DNA of 64,000 bases from Candidatus Hamiltonella defensa 5AT (Acyrthosiphon pisum) (GTDB taxonomy: Bacteria > Pseudomonadota > Gammaproteobacteria > Enterobacterales > Enterobacteriaceae): positions 1,600,006-1,664,005 of the forward strand of contig NC_012751.1 in NCBI RefSeq assembly GCF_000021705.1. The letters run 5' to 3'. Within the stretch, counting starts at the first letter, position 1. The number at the start of each line of letters is the position of its first letter. Below, piece by piece: positions 28,547 through 37,939 of this stretch. Under the pieces are notes generated by a model. It was not told the origin of the DNA, searched no databases, and saw nothing but the letters and a program-made list of their open reading frames with translations. The position numbers and the translations under genes were made by a program.

Positions 28547-29901
28547 GATGCCTGCTCCTTAATATCTAAAACCAATTTTTCCATGGCTGAGCTCCGTGAG
28601 CCTTTCACTAAAATGCTGATTTCTGAATGCTCTGAGAGCAAATCTCGCACTCGTTCAATTAATTTTTCTCGTTGAGTAAAATGTTCCCCATGCTCAATGC
28701 TATCTGTCATGAATTTGCTCAAATAGCCGAGACTGAACACTTTATCGATTCCTGCTTGACGCATGATGTTCCCTATTTTTTTGTGACAATTTTTAGATTG
28801 TTCCCCTAATTCTGCCATATCTCCAACCACCATGACGCGATAACCCGGCATGTTTGACATCATTTCCGTGGCCGCGATCATAGAGCCGACATTCGCGTTA
28901 TAAGTGTCATCTAGCAGTAATTTGCCAGGCCCTAGGATCATCGGGAATGCTCGACCAGGCACAGGTTTGAGTTCTGACAGCGCTTTGGATATGGCCGATA
29001 AATCTGCTCCTACCGAAATAGCCAGGGCGCTCGCGGCCAGTGCATTCAAAACATTGTGCAGCCCGGGCAATGGTAAATATATTTTTTGGGATCCTAACGG
29101 AGAATGCAAAGTAAAATCCGTGGCCAGTGGCATTTTTGAGAGGTGACTCGCAAAAAAATCGACTTCTTTTCCTTTTTCTAAACCAAAACGCCAGAGTCGC
29201 TTTCCACGAAAAACCGACTTCCATTTGGGCCAATCATGGCTGGTGGCATGGATAATCGCAGTCCCTGTCGGTGCAAGCGCTGTTAAAATTTCTCCTTTTG
29301 CTTTCGCAACCCCTTTTAAAGAGCCAAAACCGGACAGATGTGCCTGCGCTAAATTCGTGATCAACACATTTTCTGGACGGCTTAATGCGGCGGTATCCGC
29401 AATGTCCCCTGGTTGGCTGGCGCCTAATTCTAATACTGCAAAATCATGTTCCGGGGTTAAGCGTAATAGTGTGAGGGGAACCCCGATGCGATTGTTGAAA
29501 TTGCCTTTGGTGTAAAGAACATGTCCAGATTGACGCAAAATAGCGGCCGTCATTTCTTTGACAGAGGTTTTTCCAGAAGAGCCGGTTAAGGCAACCAGAC
29601 GAGGGTTGACCTGTTGGCGAACCCAGGCCGCTAATTGCCCGAGCGCTTTTCGGGTATCAGGAACAACAATTTGCGGCAATTTGATGGGTAATAAGCATTC
29701 TGACAATAACCCGACGGCGCCATGAGACTGGGCTTCGCCTGTAAAATGGTGTCCATCAAACTGTTCTCCCTTTAAGGCAACGAATAAAGCCCCTGGTTTG
29801 AGAGTACGGCTATCAATCCCTATCTCTGTGATAGGCACGTTATCCCCAATCGAATGACCTTGAAGCACCTCAGCAAGCTCTTTCAAAAAAGTCGGGATCA
29901 T
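28540..29901 (-). CDS. murF: MurF, D-Ala-D-Ala adding ligase
   Basis: Completes UDP-MurNAc-pentapeptide. 453 residues (E. coli 452). ATP loop ALTGSSGKTSVKEMTAA near 105-121; then LELGASQPGDIADTA, NLAQAHLSGFGS, LPGLHNVLNALAASALA and LLLDDTYNANVGSM, the MurF form of the Mur signatures. One base separates it from murE and it overlaps mraY. Intact. Confidence 0.97.
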   Translation of the reverse strand: MIPTFLKELAEVLQGHSIGDNVPITEIGIDSRTLKPGALFVALKGEQFDGHHFTGEAQSHGAVGLLSECLLPIKLPQIVVPDTRKALGQLAAWVRQQVNPRLVALTGSSGKTSVKEMTAAILRQSGHVLYTKGNFNNRIGVPLTLLRLTPEHDFAVLELGASQPGDIADTAALSRPENVLITNLAQAHLSGFGSLKGVAKAKGEILTALAPTGTAIIHATSHDWPKWKSVFRGKRLWRFGLEKGKEVDFFASHLSKMPLATDFTLHSPLGSQKIYLPLPGLHNVLNALAASALAISVGADLSAISKALSELKPVPGRAFPMILGPGKLLLDDTYNANVGSMIAATEMMSNMPGYRVMVVGDMAELGEQSKNCHKKIGNIMRQAGIDKVFSLGYLSKFMTDSIEHGEHFTQREKLIERVRDLLSEHSEISILVKGSRSSAMEKLVLDIKEQASC

Positions 29902-29902
29902 C

Positions 29903-31411
29903 TCAACCCTCCATTAAACGCGCGACCGTGGCACGATCCGAATAATCTAATTTCTGGTGTTCAATGAATTGATAGACTTCATGTCCCTTTCCTGCGATTA
30001 AGATGACATCTTCTGGCATTGCCTGATTGAGAATATGGGTAATCGCTTCTGTGCGATCCTGAATCACAGAAGCTCGATCTGTTTTTAATACCCCTTTGAG
30101 AATGTCAGCGGTAATCATTTTAGGCGATTCAGTACGGGGATTATCGTCTGTGATGACCATCTGATCAGCCAGTGTTTCTGCAATTTTTCCCATTAATGGC
30201 CGCTTGCCTTTGTCACGATCGCCGCCGCAACCAAATAGACACCATAGCTTTCCTTGACAATGCATTCGAGAAGCAGCCAGCGCCTGTTTCAGCGCATCAG
30301 GAGTATGAGCATAATCCACAATGACGGTGGGCCGTCCGACTTTTTTGAAGACCTCCATTCTGCCAGGGATAGGCTGTAATTTTGAGGCGGCTTTTAATAA
30401 GGCATCAAGGGGATATTTTAATGCCAGTAAAGTCGCCAAGGTAAGCAATATATTGTTGACATTAAAAGCACCAAGCAATGGGCTTTTTAATTCCCCCTTG
30501 CCCCAGCTTGAATCAAAAAAAATCAAAGCCCCGTTTTCATGATATTGGATTTTTTGAGCAGACAGCCAAGCGCCCTGCAATCCAGAAGGGATCTGATGAG
30601 ATGTGCTTACTGCGACCGCGTTTGGTAATTCAGGTAACCAACGCTGACCGACTTCATCATCCACGTTAATAATATGATTTTTGGATTCATGATCCAGGAA
30701 GAGAGATTTTTTTGCGATTTCATAATTGGCCATATCGCCATGATAATCGAGGTGATCCCGGCTTAAATTGCTGAATACACTCGCTGCAAAGGGTAAAGCG
30801 GCCACTCGATGTTGTACCAATGCGTGAGAAGAAACTTCCATGGCGGCAAAAGTGGCTTTATGTGTGAGCATGTTTGATAAAATTTGTTGTACTTCTATCG
30901 CAGAGGCAGTGGTATTTTGATTCGATGACAATTGCCTCAAAAGTCCGTTGCCTAAGGTGCCTAAGACAGCGCTTACTTCTCCTAAAGCCATGGTCCATTG
31001 CGCCAGTAATTGAGTATTAGTGGTTTTCCCGTTAGTACCTGTGATGCCCACCAAATTCAATTGAGACGCGGGATGATGGTAAAACTCACCAGCCAATTGT
31101 GATAAATATTGATTTAAATTAAAAAGATAAACAATAGGTACACCCTGTATTTGATCAACGCTCACATCATCATTCACTACGCCTTCTGCTTCAGCCAAGA
31201 TGGCTCCTGCACCCTGTGAAAGGGCCTGTGGAATATAATGTCGTCCGTCAGTTTCATGGCCGACAATAGCGACGAATAAATCTCCCGTAGTGACTTCATC
31301 GCTTTTTAATGTTATCCCCTTTATTGTGATGGGAACCAGCCGCAGTGCTTCCTTGATCTGTTGTTCCCAAGGAGTAGAAGCAAATAAATCACATAAATTA
31401 CGATTTGCCAC
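29903..31411 (-). CDS. murE: MurE, meso-diaminopimelate ligase
   Basis: Adds meso-DAP to the stem peptide. 502 residues (E. coli 495). ATP loop GITGTNGKTTNTQLLAQW near 123-140, with the lysine-site region DHLDYHGDMANYE and HTPDALKQAL. The substrate-selecting motif DNPR is present in TDDNPRTESP, which marks DAP rather than lysine. Overlaps ftsI by 14 bases. The cell wall chemistry is therefore of the ordinary Gram-negative kind. Confidence 0.97.
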   Translation of the reverse strand: MANRNLCDLFASTPWEQQIKEALRLVPITIKGITLKSDEVTTGDLFVAIVGHETDGRHYIPQALSQGAGAILAEAEGVVNDDVSVDQIQGVPIVYLFNLNQYLSQLAGEFYHHPASQLNLVGITGTNGKTTNTQLLAQWTMALGEVSAVLGTLGNGLLRQLSSNQNTTASAIEVQQILSNMLTHKATFAAMEVSSHALVQHRVAALPFAASVFSNLSRDHLDYHGDMANYEIAKKSLFLDHESKNHIINVDDEVGQRWLPELPNAVAVSTSHQIPSGLQGAWLSAQKIQYHENGALIFFDSSWGKGELKSPLLGAFNVNNILLTLATLLALKYPLDALLKAASKLQPIPGRMEVFKKVGRPTVIVDYAHTPDALKQALAASRMHCQGKLWCLFGCGGDRDKGKRPLMGKIAETLADQMVITDDNPRTESPKMITADILKGVLKTDRASVIQDRTEAITHILNQAMPEDVILIAGKGHEVYQFIEHQKLDYSDRATVARLMEG

Positions 31412-33149
31412 TTTCGGCTCCTGAATGATTAATGACTAATTCAGTATCATTTTGAATTAAAGCATCCGGTGCAATGTTCATTGTACGTAATACAGAGTTC
31501 ATAATAGACCCAAAGAGAGGAGCAGAGACGGCCCCACCGTAGTATTTCCCCGTTCTGGGATTGTTAATCAGCACCACAAGAGCGAATTTTGGGTTACTGG
31601 CTGGTGCGACCCCTGCCGTATAAGCAATATATTCATTAATATATTTTCCGTTGGGCCCCACTTTTTTTGCGGTACCGGTTTTAATGGCAATACGATAGCC
31701 TTTAATGGCGGCTTTAGCTCCCCCTCCCCCTGGCAATGCGACGCTTTCCATCATCTGTAAAACACTCTTAACGATTTCTGCAGGCAAAATGCGTTGACCA
31801 GAAACAGGGGGATCAACCTTAGTAATAGATAATGGACGATAGATCCCCATGCTCCCAATAGTGGCATACACTCGCGCCAGTTGTAGTGGTGTGACCATCA
31901 ATCCATAACCAAAAGAAAAAGTGGCTCTGTCTAAATCTGACCAGCGTTTTTTTTGTGAATATAAGCCTTTGCTTTCGCCTACTAACCCCAACAGGGTCGG
32001 TTTACCCAGGCCAAATTTTGAATAAATTTCAGCAACCCATAACGGAGGCATCGCAAGGGCTAATTTAGACACCCCAACGTTACTGGATTTTTGTAAAATT
32101 TCTGTAATAGATAGTTTGGGATAGAAACTAATATCGTGAATTTTATGACCATTAATATAATAGGGAGTGGTATTCAAAACACTGTCTTTTTCTATTACAC
32201 CATGTTGTAATGCCGCCATCACGACCATGGGTTTGACCGTGGAACCGGGCTCAAAAATATCTGTAATGGCGCGATTACGCATCGCTTTTTGAGGCGTATT
32301 CATTAAATTATTGGGATTGTAAGAAGGGCTATTGGCCATCGCCAACACTTCACCTGTATTGACATCCAATAGAACCGCTGTACCAGATTCTGCTTTATGA
32401 GCAATAACTGCTTGATTTAATTCACGAAACACTTGCCTTTGTAATTTTTCATCTATGCTCAGCACAAGATGATCGGCTAAATAATAGTCTACTTTAGAAA
32501 TATCTTCGATCACTCTACCATCACGATCTTTACGCACCACGCGTTGACCCGGCTGCCCCATCAATAAGGTATTAAAGCTTTTCTCTGCACCTTCAATACC
32601 TTGACCATCTATATTCGTTACGCCAATAATATGAGCCGTTGTTTGACCGGCAGGGTAGTAACGACGAGATTCCTGGCGTAAATAGATCCCAGGCAATTTT
32701 AACTTTTGAATATAATGACCTATATCAGGACTGATTTGTCTCGCCAAATAAACAAAACGTGCTTTGGGATGACTATTAATCCGCTCAATCAGCTTGGGAA
32801 TAGGAAGCTCCAATGCATCAGATAAAGCTTTCCATCGGGGGTTAGGCGTAATGCCTCCTTTTTCACTGAGCTCTTTAGGATCAGCCCAAATAGCATTCAC
32901 CGGAACACTGACCGCTAATGGGCGCCCTGCTCTATCGGTGATCATACCCCGAGGGCTAGGCATTGTTTGCACTCGTAGTGATCTGAGATCACCTTCCTGG
33001 ACTAATTTATCGGTTTTAATGATCTGTAGATAAGCCAAGCGAAGCTTTAATCCTAAGATCGCTAATAAAATACAACCGCAAAGCAACAAAAATCTCCAGC
33101 GAATAATAGAGCCAGTCTGTTCTTTTGCCTGTTTTAATTTTTTTGCCAT
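31398..33149 (-). CDS. ftsI: FtsI (PBP3), septal transpeptidase
   Basis: Class B penicillin-binding protein crosslinking septal peptidoglycan with FtsW. 583 residues (E. coli 588). A basic cytoplasmic end, one span (FLLLCGCILLAILGLKLRLAY near 20-40), then the pedestal domain with RGMITDRAGRPLAVSVPV. Active-site motifs are EPGSTVKPM (SxxK, Ser near 303), KSSNVG (SxN) and AIKTGTAKK (KTG). Nine bases after ftsL. All catalytic motifs intact. Confidence 0.98.
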   Translation of the reverse strand: MAKKLKQAKEQTGSIIRWRFLLLCGCILLAILGLKLRLAYLQIIKTDKLVQEGDLRSLRVQTMPSPRGMITDRAGRPLAVSVPVNAIWADPKELSEKGGITPNPRWKALSDALELPIPKLIERINSHPKARFVYLARQISPDIGHYIQKLKLPGIYLRQESRRYYPAGQTTAHIIGVTNIDGQGIEGAEKSFNTLLMGQPGQRVVRKDRDGRVIEDISKVDYYLADHLVLSIDEKLQRQVFRELNQAVIAHKAESGTAVLLDVNTGEVLAMANSPSYNPNNLMNTPQKAMRNRAITDIFEPGSTVKPMVVMAALQHGVIEKDSVLNTTPYYINGHKIHDISFYPKLSITEILQKSSNVGVSKLALAMPPLWVAEIYSKFGLGKPTLLGLVGESKGLYSQKKRWSDLDRATFSFGYGLMVTPLQLARVYATIGSMGIYRPLSITKVDPPVSGQRILPAEIVKSVLQMMESVALPGGGGAKAAIKGYRIAIKTGTAKKVGPNGKYINEYIAYTAGVAPASNPKFALVVLINNPRTGKYYGGAVSAPLFGSIMNSVLRTMNIAPDALIQNDTELVINHSGAESGKS

Positions 33150-33158
33150 TTGTATCCA

Positions 33159-33527
33159 CTATCTTGCTTGATCTGGTAGGTGGTTTTTATATTCAATGAC
33201 ATTTTGTTTTTTGATCACTAAATATTCTTTTGATGGCTCAACATGACGCATTTTAAATTTATTGATCGCAATACGTTCAATCCGGCTTTGATCTCCCAGC
33301 GCCGTTTCTTCTAAAATGAGATTACGCCATTCAATATCCAGGGCAGTTCGTTCCAAAACCAATTCTTCACGTTCCGAAATCAGCAATCGGGTCCGCTGGA
33401 TGTTAGCCACCACTAATAAAGCGGATACCAATACAGCAAAAAGTAATATAAGGGGCATTTTGGCATTTTTAGCCAAATCCGAGCCTATCAGACACACCAA
33501 TCCCTTTCTTTGCAGATCTTTCATCAA
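33159..33527 (-). CDS. ftsL: FtsL, divisome protein of the FtsQLB complex
   Basis: Small bitopic inner-membrane protein: short N-terminus, one hydrophobic span (about 23-43, KMPLILLFAVLVSALLVVAN), then a periplasmic coiled coil rich in heptad Leu/Ile (RTRLLISEREELVLERTALD and onward). Length 122 equals E. coli (121). Position between rsmH and ftsI, overlapping rsmH by four bases, confirms the identity where sequence conservation is modest. Confidence 0.95.
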   Translation of the reverse strand: MMKDLQRKGLVCLIGSDLAKNAKMPLILLFAVLVSALLVVANIQRTRLLISEREELVLERTALDIEWRNLILEETALGDQSRIERIAINKFKMRHVEPSKEYLVIKKQNVIEYKNHLPDQAR

Positions 33528-34459
33528 TTGATTCTCTCTGCAAAACGGAGTATCGAGCTACGTGATCTGGGATTGTCGAGAACTTCTTTTTGGGATGGCA
33601 TGGTTTTTCCTATCAATTTCAGTTTAGGTTGCCACATAGACTGTATTTGTATTTCTGTTAATGGTAATCCACGAAGAATTTGAGGCCCACGGCTGTGTTG
33701 GCGTATAAAATTTTTTACAATCCTGTCTTCCAAAGAATGAAAACTCACCACGGATAAACGTGCTCCTAATGATAAAATTTCAAGAGCGGCATTCAAAGCA
33801 GAGGAAATTTCTTGCAATTCATTATTGATATAGATACGAATTGCCTGAAAACTGCGTGTAGCAGGATGTTTATGATGATTTCGTACAGGTATGACATGAC
33901 TGATTAAATCAGCTAATTCTTTAGTACTTTTGATAGGGTTAAGTCGATTACGTTCTACAATGGCTCTGGCCAAACGCGTTGAAAAGCGTTCCTCTCCAAA
34001 ATTTTTTAATACCCAAGCCAAGTTTTCGACATTCACTTTCATCAGCCATTCTGCAGCGGATAAACCACGAGAAGGATCCATTCGCATATCCAATGGGCCA
34101 TCTCGCATAAAAGAAAATCCTCGCTTTGCGTCATCGAGTTGAGGTGATGAAACCCCTAAATCGAATAACAGGCCGTTAATACGACCCATTAAATCAAGCT
34201 TTTTTACATAGTGGTATAAATCAGAAAAAGAGCCTTGTATAAAAGAAAAACGGGGATCTTTCATCAATTTCGCTTTTTTAACAGCCTCTGGATCACGATC
34301 AATAGAAATTAATTTTCCTTGAGATCCAAGCCGAGATAAAATGAGAGAGGAATGGCCTCCACGGCCAAAAGTCGCATCAATATAAATGCCATCGTTCTGG
34401 ATATTTAAACTGTCAACTGCTTCATAAAGCAATACGGTTTTATGTTGATTATCAATCAT
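33524..34459 (-). CDS. rsmH: RsmH, 16S rRNA m4C1402 methyltransferase
   Basis: SAM-dependent N4-methyltransferase for 16S rRNA C1402 in the cytosol. 311 residues (E. coli 313). Starts MIDNQHKTVLLYEAVDSLNI, SAM motif IDATFGRGGHSSLIL near 28-42, then GLLFDLGVSSPQLDDAKRGF and SFHSLEDRIVKNF. Ends with SRSSILRFAERIN. Second gene of the cluster, 26 bases after mraZ. Confidence 0.97.
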   Translation of the reverse strand: MIDNQHKTVLLYEAVDSLNIQNDGIYIDATFGRGGHSSLILSRLGSQGKLISIDRDPEAVKKAKLMKDPRFSFIQGSFSDLYHYVKKLDLMGRINGLLFDLGVSSPQLDDAKRGFSFMRDGPLDMRMDPSRGLSAAEWLMKVNVENLAWVLKNFGEERFSTRLARAIVERNRLNPIKSTKELADLISHVIPVRNHHKHPATRSFQAIRIYINNELQEISSALNAALEILSLGARLSVVSFHSLEDRIVKNFIRQHSRGPQILRGLPLTEIQIQSMWQPKLKLIGKTMPSQKEVLDNPRSRSSILRFAERIN

Positions 34460-34485
34460 GATTGATGGTATGACACATCGTTATT

Positions 34486-34944
34486 TTACAGAGATAAGCC
34501 TTTTAATCGTTCAGACAAAGATTCTTGAACGGGTTGTTTAGAGGTGATGTCGTCTTTAATTTGTTGCTGCCAATTTGGCCCACTCCAGATTTCAAATTTA
34601 TTTAATTGCCCTATCAACATCACTTCCTTACTTAATTGTGCATGTTGACGCAAAGTCGCTGAAATCAATAATCGGCCTGATTTATCCATTTCACACTCAC
34701 TGGCATGACCTAATAATAAACGCTGAACCCGACGCTCTAGTGGATTCATGCTGGACAAATCAGATAATTTTTTTTCAATGCTTTCCCATTCTAGAAATGG
34801 ATAAAGTAATAAACAGGTTTGATGAAGATCAATCGTACAAATCATTCGAGATTGTGATTTTTCTTTGAGGATATCTCGATATCGAACAGGAATCACCAAT
34901 CTTCCCTTATTGTCGAGACTAAGCATAGTCGCACCACGAAACAT
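34486..34944 (-). CDS. mraZ: MraZ, autorepressor of the dcw cluster
   Basis: AbrB-like double-domain regulator that binds repeats upstream of its own gene. Starts [20 protein letters not shown], with the two swapped-hairpin signatures [13 protein letters not shown] (10-22) and [13 protein letters not shown] (about 93-105). Exactly 152 residues as in E. coli. It heads the minus-strand mra/dcw unit, and the expected operator is present upstream (34996-35020). Confidence 0.97.
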
Positions 34945-34995
34945 TTCACTTACTCCTTTATTTTACCCCTCTCAGAATAAAAAAATCATTATTAA

Positions 34996-35020
34996 CTCAC
35001 TTTACCCCACAAATTGCCAC
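34996..35020 (-). promoter_or_regulatory. MraZ-box operator, three repeats at 10-base spacing
   Basis: On the minus strand GTGGC, GTGGG and GTGAG occur at 35016-35020, 35006-35010 and 34996-35000, each separated by five bases. The known MraZ operator in E. coli is a set of such GTGGG repeats with five-base spacers just upstream of mraZ. Two of the three repeats deviate at one base. Confidence 0.75.
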
Positions 35021-35029
35021 TTTTTGCGA

Positions 35030-35058
35030 GTTTACGGAGAGTATAAAAACTTTGTCAA
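35030..35058 (-). promoter_or_regulatory. Pmra promoter of the dcw cluster
   Basis: TTGACA (complement of 35053-35058) and GTAAAC (complement of 35030-35035) are 17 bases apart, immediately upstream of the MraZ boxes. The -35 is a perfect consensus, the -10 is weak. The geometry is the same as the E. coli mra promoter as I recall it. Confidence 0.65.
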
Positions 35059-35209
35059 GTAAAGAAAAATGAAGGTTGAAGCCGATTGAAATAAAAATGA
35101 CTTAATCATCCAAGAAATAGTTTAGGGCAATAAAGAAAAATAAATGATATGAAATGCTACTGAAATACTGGTATTTCAGTAGTAAAATCAAAGTGATATA
35201 GAGAGGATA

Positions 35210-36166
35210 TTAGATTGATAAACTAAATTCTTTCAATAATGCTTTCATCCATTGATGACCATTATCTCTATCAGTTGATTCATGCCAGGTGAGATAACAT
35301 GCACGTGTCGCATTTTCCCAAGGCAGTTCGACTAATTTTAAGTTAAGCGTTTTACTCTGTTCCTGTACCAACCAACGAGGCGCAATTGCGACAAAATAAG
35401 TTTGAGATACAATATTGAGCACACTACTCATATCTGTACTTTCATATGCTATTGATTGCGCACTTTCATTAGAAATGTAGTAAGGCTCGCTGAAAGATCC
35501 TTTTTTATTCAATGAAACAACAGCATGCGCCTCATTAAACAGATCATCGGAAGAGATGGTATCGCCAATACGTGGATGATTCTTTGAAACTGCTAAAACA
35601 AGTTCATCATTAAATAAAGGTATTTGATGAAAATCTGAACGTTCAAATTCAGAATAACTGATCACAAATTCCGTTTCCTGATAACGTAGCTGATGTTCAA
35701 TGTTATCGTTTAAATAAGATGAGATGACCAGCTGTATATTAGGTGCTGATTGTTTAATACGATTGAGTATTTGTGCGGTTAATCGAACATCTAAAGGACT
35801 ACAAATAGATAAATTAAATAAACGTGTGCTGGTTTTAGGCTCAAAACCCGCACCTGGCAATTCATTATGTACTAATTGTAACGCTTGACGTACAGGTCCA
35901 AAGAGTTGACGGGCCCGCAATGTAGGTTGTATGCCACGCCCATAGCGCACAAATAATTCATCGTTAAACATCACCTTTAAGCGAGCAACGGCGTTGCTCA
36001 CTGCAGGTTGTGACATACCGAGCGAATGCGCTGCTCTTGTCACATTTTGCATTTGCATGACAGCATCAAACACTGTCAACAAATTGAGATCAACATTTCT
36101 TAAATGTATGTCAAATGATTTTTTTTTGGTTACTTGATTAACGGTTACTAAGTTATATTCAGACAT
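35210..36166 (-). CDS. leuO: LeuO, LysR-family regulator
   Basis: LysR-type regulator that in E. coli and Salmonella relieves H-NS silencing at many loci. Start ATG at 36166 is preceded by GGAG seven bases away; the TTG four codons upstream is less likely. The N-terminal HTH (VDLNLLTVFDAVMQMQNVTR, then AAHSLGMSQPAVSNAVARL) and the RQALQLVHNELPGAGFEP linker are nearly identical to E. coli LeuO; the effector domain has ETEFVISYSEFERSDF and FVAIAPRWLVQEQ, ending DNGHQWMKALLKEF. About 318 residues. In E. coli leuO lies near ilvIH, cra and mraZ; here ilvIH and cra are missing. Confidence 0.94.
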   Translation of the reverse strand: MSEYNLVTVNQVTKKKSFDIHLRNVDLNLLTVFDAVMQMQNVTRAAHSLGMSQPAVSNAVARLKVMFNDELFVRYGRGIQPTLRARQLFGPVRQALQLVHNELPGAGFEPKTSTRLFNLSICSPLDVRLTAQILNRIKQSAPNIQLVISSYLNDNIEHQLRYQETEFVISYSEFERSDFHQIPLFNDELVLAVSKNHPRIGDTISSDDLFNEAHAVVSLNKKGSFSEPYYISNESAQSIAYESTDMSSVLNIVSQTYFVAIAPRWLVQEQSKTLNLKLVELPWENATRACYLTWHESTDRDNGHQWMKALLKEFSLSI

Positions 36167-37048
36167 GCTTAACTCCAATAAGCTTTAACGCAGATGACCC
36201 TGTAAAAGCAAGCGTCGCTAATGCCAACATCATAAAATGAATGACACTTTACATATCTTGCGATTAATAGAATCAATGATCTTTCTTTTTCTATTGAAAA
36301 TAATTGAATCCCATCCGTGTAGAAAGTATGAATTTTTCTAATCGCCAATAATTTTCATTTAAATAAATCGTCCATAATATAATAAATAAAATTAATTAAT
36401 AAAAATGATACTACCATAGATAAATTATATAAAAAATTTAAATCAAACATAAAAATTACATTAATTTATCTTTTTTTTAAAAAAGATTTACAATAAAACC
36501 TATTTATAGTAATAAACTGATTTATTTATATGATTAAATAATAAATAAAATTAAATAATTTAAAAAAATCAATCAATAAATTCGGTTATTTTATAAAAAA
36601 TTATTTTTTAAAAGATGAAAAAATGACTTTTCTTTTATTAAAGAAAGTTTATTTACCTTAATGTTATTTATTCATCTTATCTACCTCGTTAAAATCAATA
36701 AAAATAATAGTAAGATAATTTGAAATAATATAAGAAATAAAAGCATTAAAGAGATAGTTTTGTTAAAAAAACGGATAAAAAATGGAAAATTCACTCAGGA
36801 TAATCAAAAAATTAAAACTTATTCTTATTATATTTCAATATATAAAAATCTCACTTTATGGTGATTTAAAAAGAAATTTGATTCTTTTATTAATTCTTAA
36901 TTAATCATAAAATCAATATATCACTTTTATTTTTTTATTTAATATCAATTAAATATAAGTTTTTTCTTATTATTTCATATAAGAAAAAAATATTTTCAGC
37001 CGTTTTTATTATACCTAAAGAAATATTCTCTTCTCTTTTTTCAAAGGA
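36167..37048. other. Long AT-rich gap between leuO and the Zir-like locus
   Basis: About 880 bases without a supported gene in either direction, with a base composition markedly richer in A and T than the coding DNA around it. It holds the leuO promoter region and the 3' side of the 37049 gene. Long curved AT-rich upstream regions are typical of H-NS/LeuO controlled genes, but I see no defined operator. Confidence 0.5.
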
Positions 37049-37921
37049 TTATGGTTGAATAAAATTCATTTGAATTTGAGATTGCCATTTATTTTCAATA
37101 ATCTCGAAAAAGGCTGTGTGAAAACCACTGATATCACTGGTTATATTCACACTTATTTTTCCTTTTCTGTTTGTAGACAGCATTATTGAGTCTTCACCAT
37201 AAGTGTCAGCAATTTTGACGCCGTTATTCACTGAAATTAGCACATCTTGATTTTCTAAAGGTTGATTGCGTTGATCTGTAACCGTGATAATAATAACGTG
37301 AGAATCTTTCCCATTAGCGAGAACAGAAGGACGAACAGTTTTTATGTTGCTGATCTTAGGTACGATCCCTACTTCTGGTTTATACTGCCACTCAAATGAG
37401 ATTTTATCTTTAGAAGGAATTCCCGTGGCACTAGACACTTCAACGGGAACCACCACATTGACTCGATATTTTTTTGTTTTACCGAGCGGTTTCGATTGTT
37501 CGTAGCTATTTAGCCTTTTTCCATCTTCATACATCCAAATGATATCGGCTTCATTAACATAAATCTTTCCCCTTAAACCAAGATCACCGTCTTTATCAAA
37601 AAATTCGAGCCCTGTATTCAGGCTCGATAATTTTAATTTGTTTGGAATATCTGATGGATGCAACAGCTCATCTTTTTCTATGAGAGTTACTCCATCAGGC
37701 TGCAATAAATAAAGAGTACCCTTCACATTAGGCGGATGCCCATGAATAGCGCTGGTTTTTCCACTCAATATCGCAGAAGCAGATCCACAAAATATCAAAG
37801 CGAGATAGCCCAATAAAGAAACCCAAGATTTTCTTTTCAAAGAAAAAAAATGATCACAAGCAGAATTGTCATATTCTTTATTGTTTCGAAAAAATCTGCT
37901 GAGCATCTTTATCCTCTTCAT
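37049..37921 (-). CDS. Secreted Ig-like (Big_1) domain protein, ZirS/ZirU-like
   Basis: A 290-residue exported protein. The N-terminus is unusually long and charged (about 30 residues) before the hydrophobic core SWVSLLGYLALIFCGSASA, with likely cleavage after ASA. The mature part begins AILSGKTSAIHGHPP, very like the next protein upstream. The C-terminal 95 residues (SVLANGKDSHVIIITVTDQR onward, with NQPLENQDVLISVN and NRKGKISVNITSDISGFH) match a bacterial Ig-like group 1 domain as in invasin and intimin. Last of three minus-strand genes. By arrangement it resembles the secreted partner of Salmonella ZirT. Function unproven. Confidence 0.6.
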   Translation of the reverse strand: MKRIKMLSRFFRNNKEYDNSACDHFFSLKRKSWVSLLGYLALIFCGSASAILSGKTSAIHGHPPNVKGTLYLLQPDGVTLIEKDELLHPSDIPNKLKLSSLNTGLEFFDKDGDLGLRGKIYVNEADIIWMYEDGKRLNSYEQSKPLGKTKKYRVNVVVPVEVSSATGIPSKDKISFEWQYKPEVGIVPKISNIKTVRPSVLANGKDSHVIIITVTDQRNQPLENQDVLISVNNGVKIADTYGEDSIMLSTNRKGKISVNITSDISGFHTAFFEIIENKWQSQIQMNFIQP

Positions 37922-37939
37922 TCATTCTAAAAAATAAAA

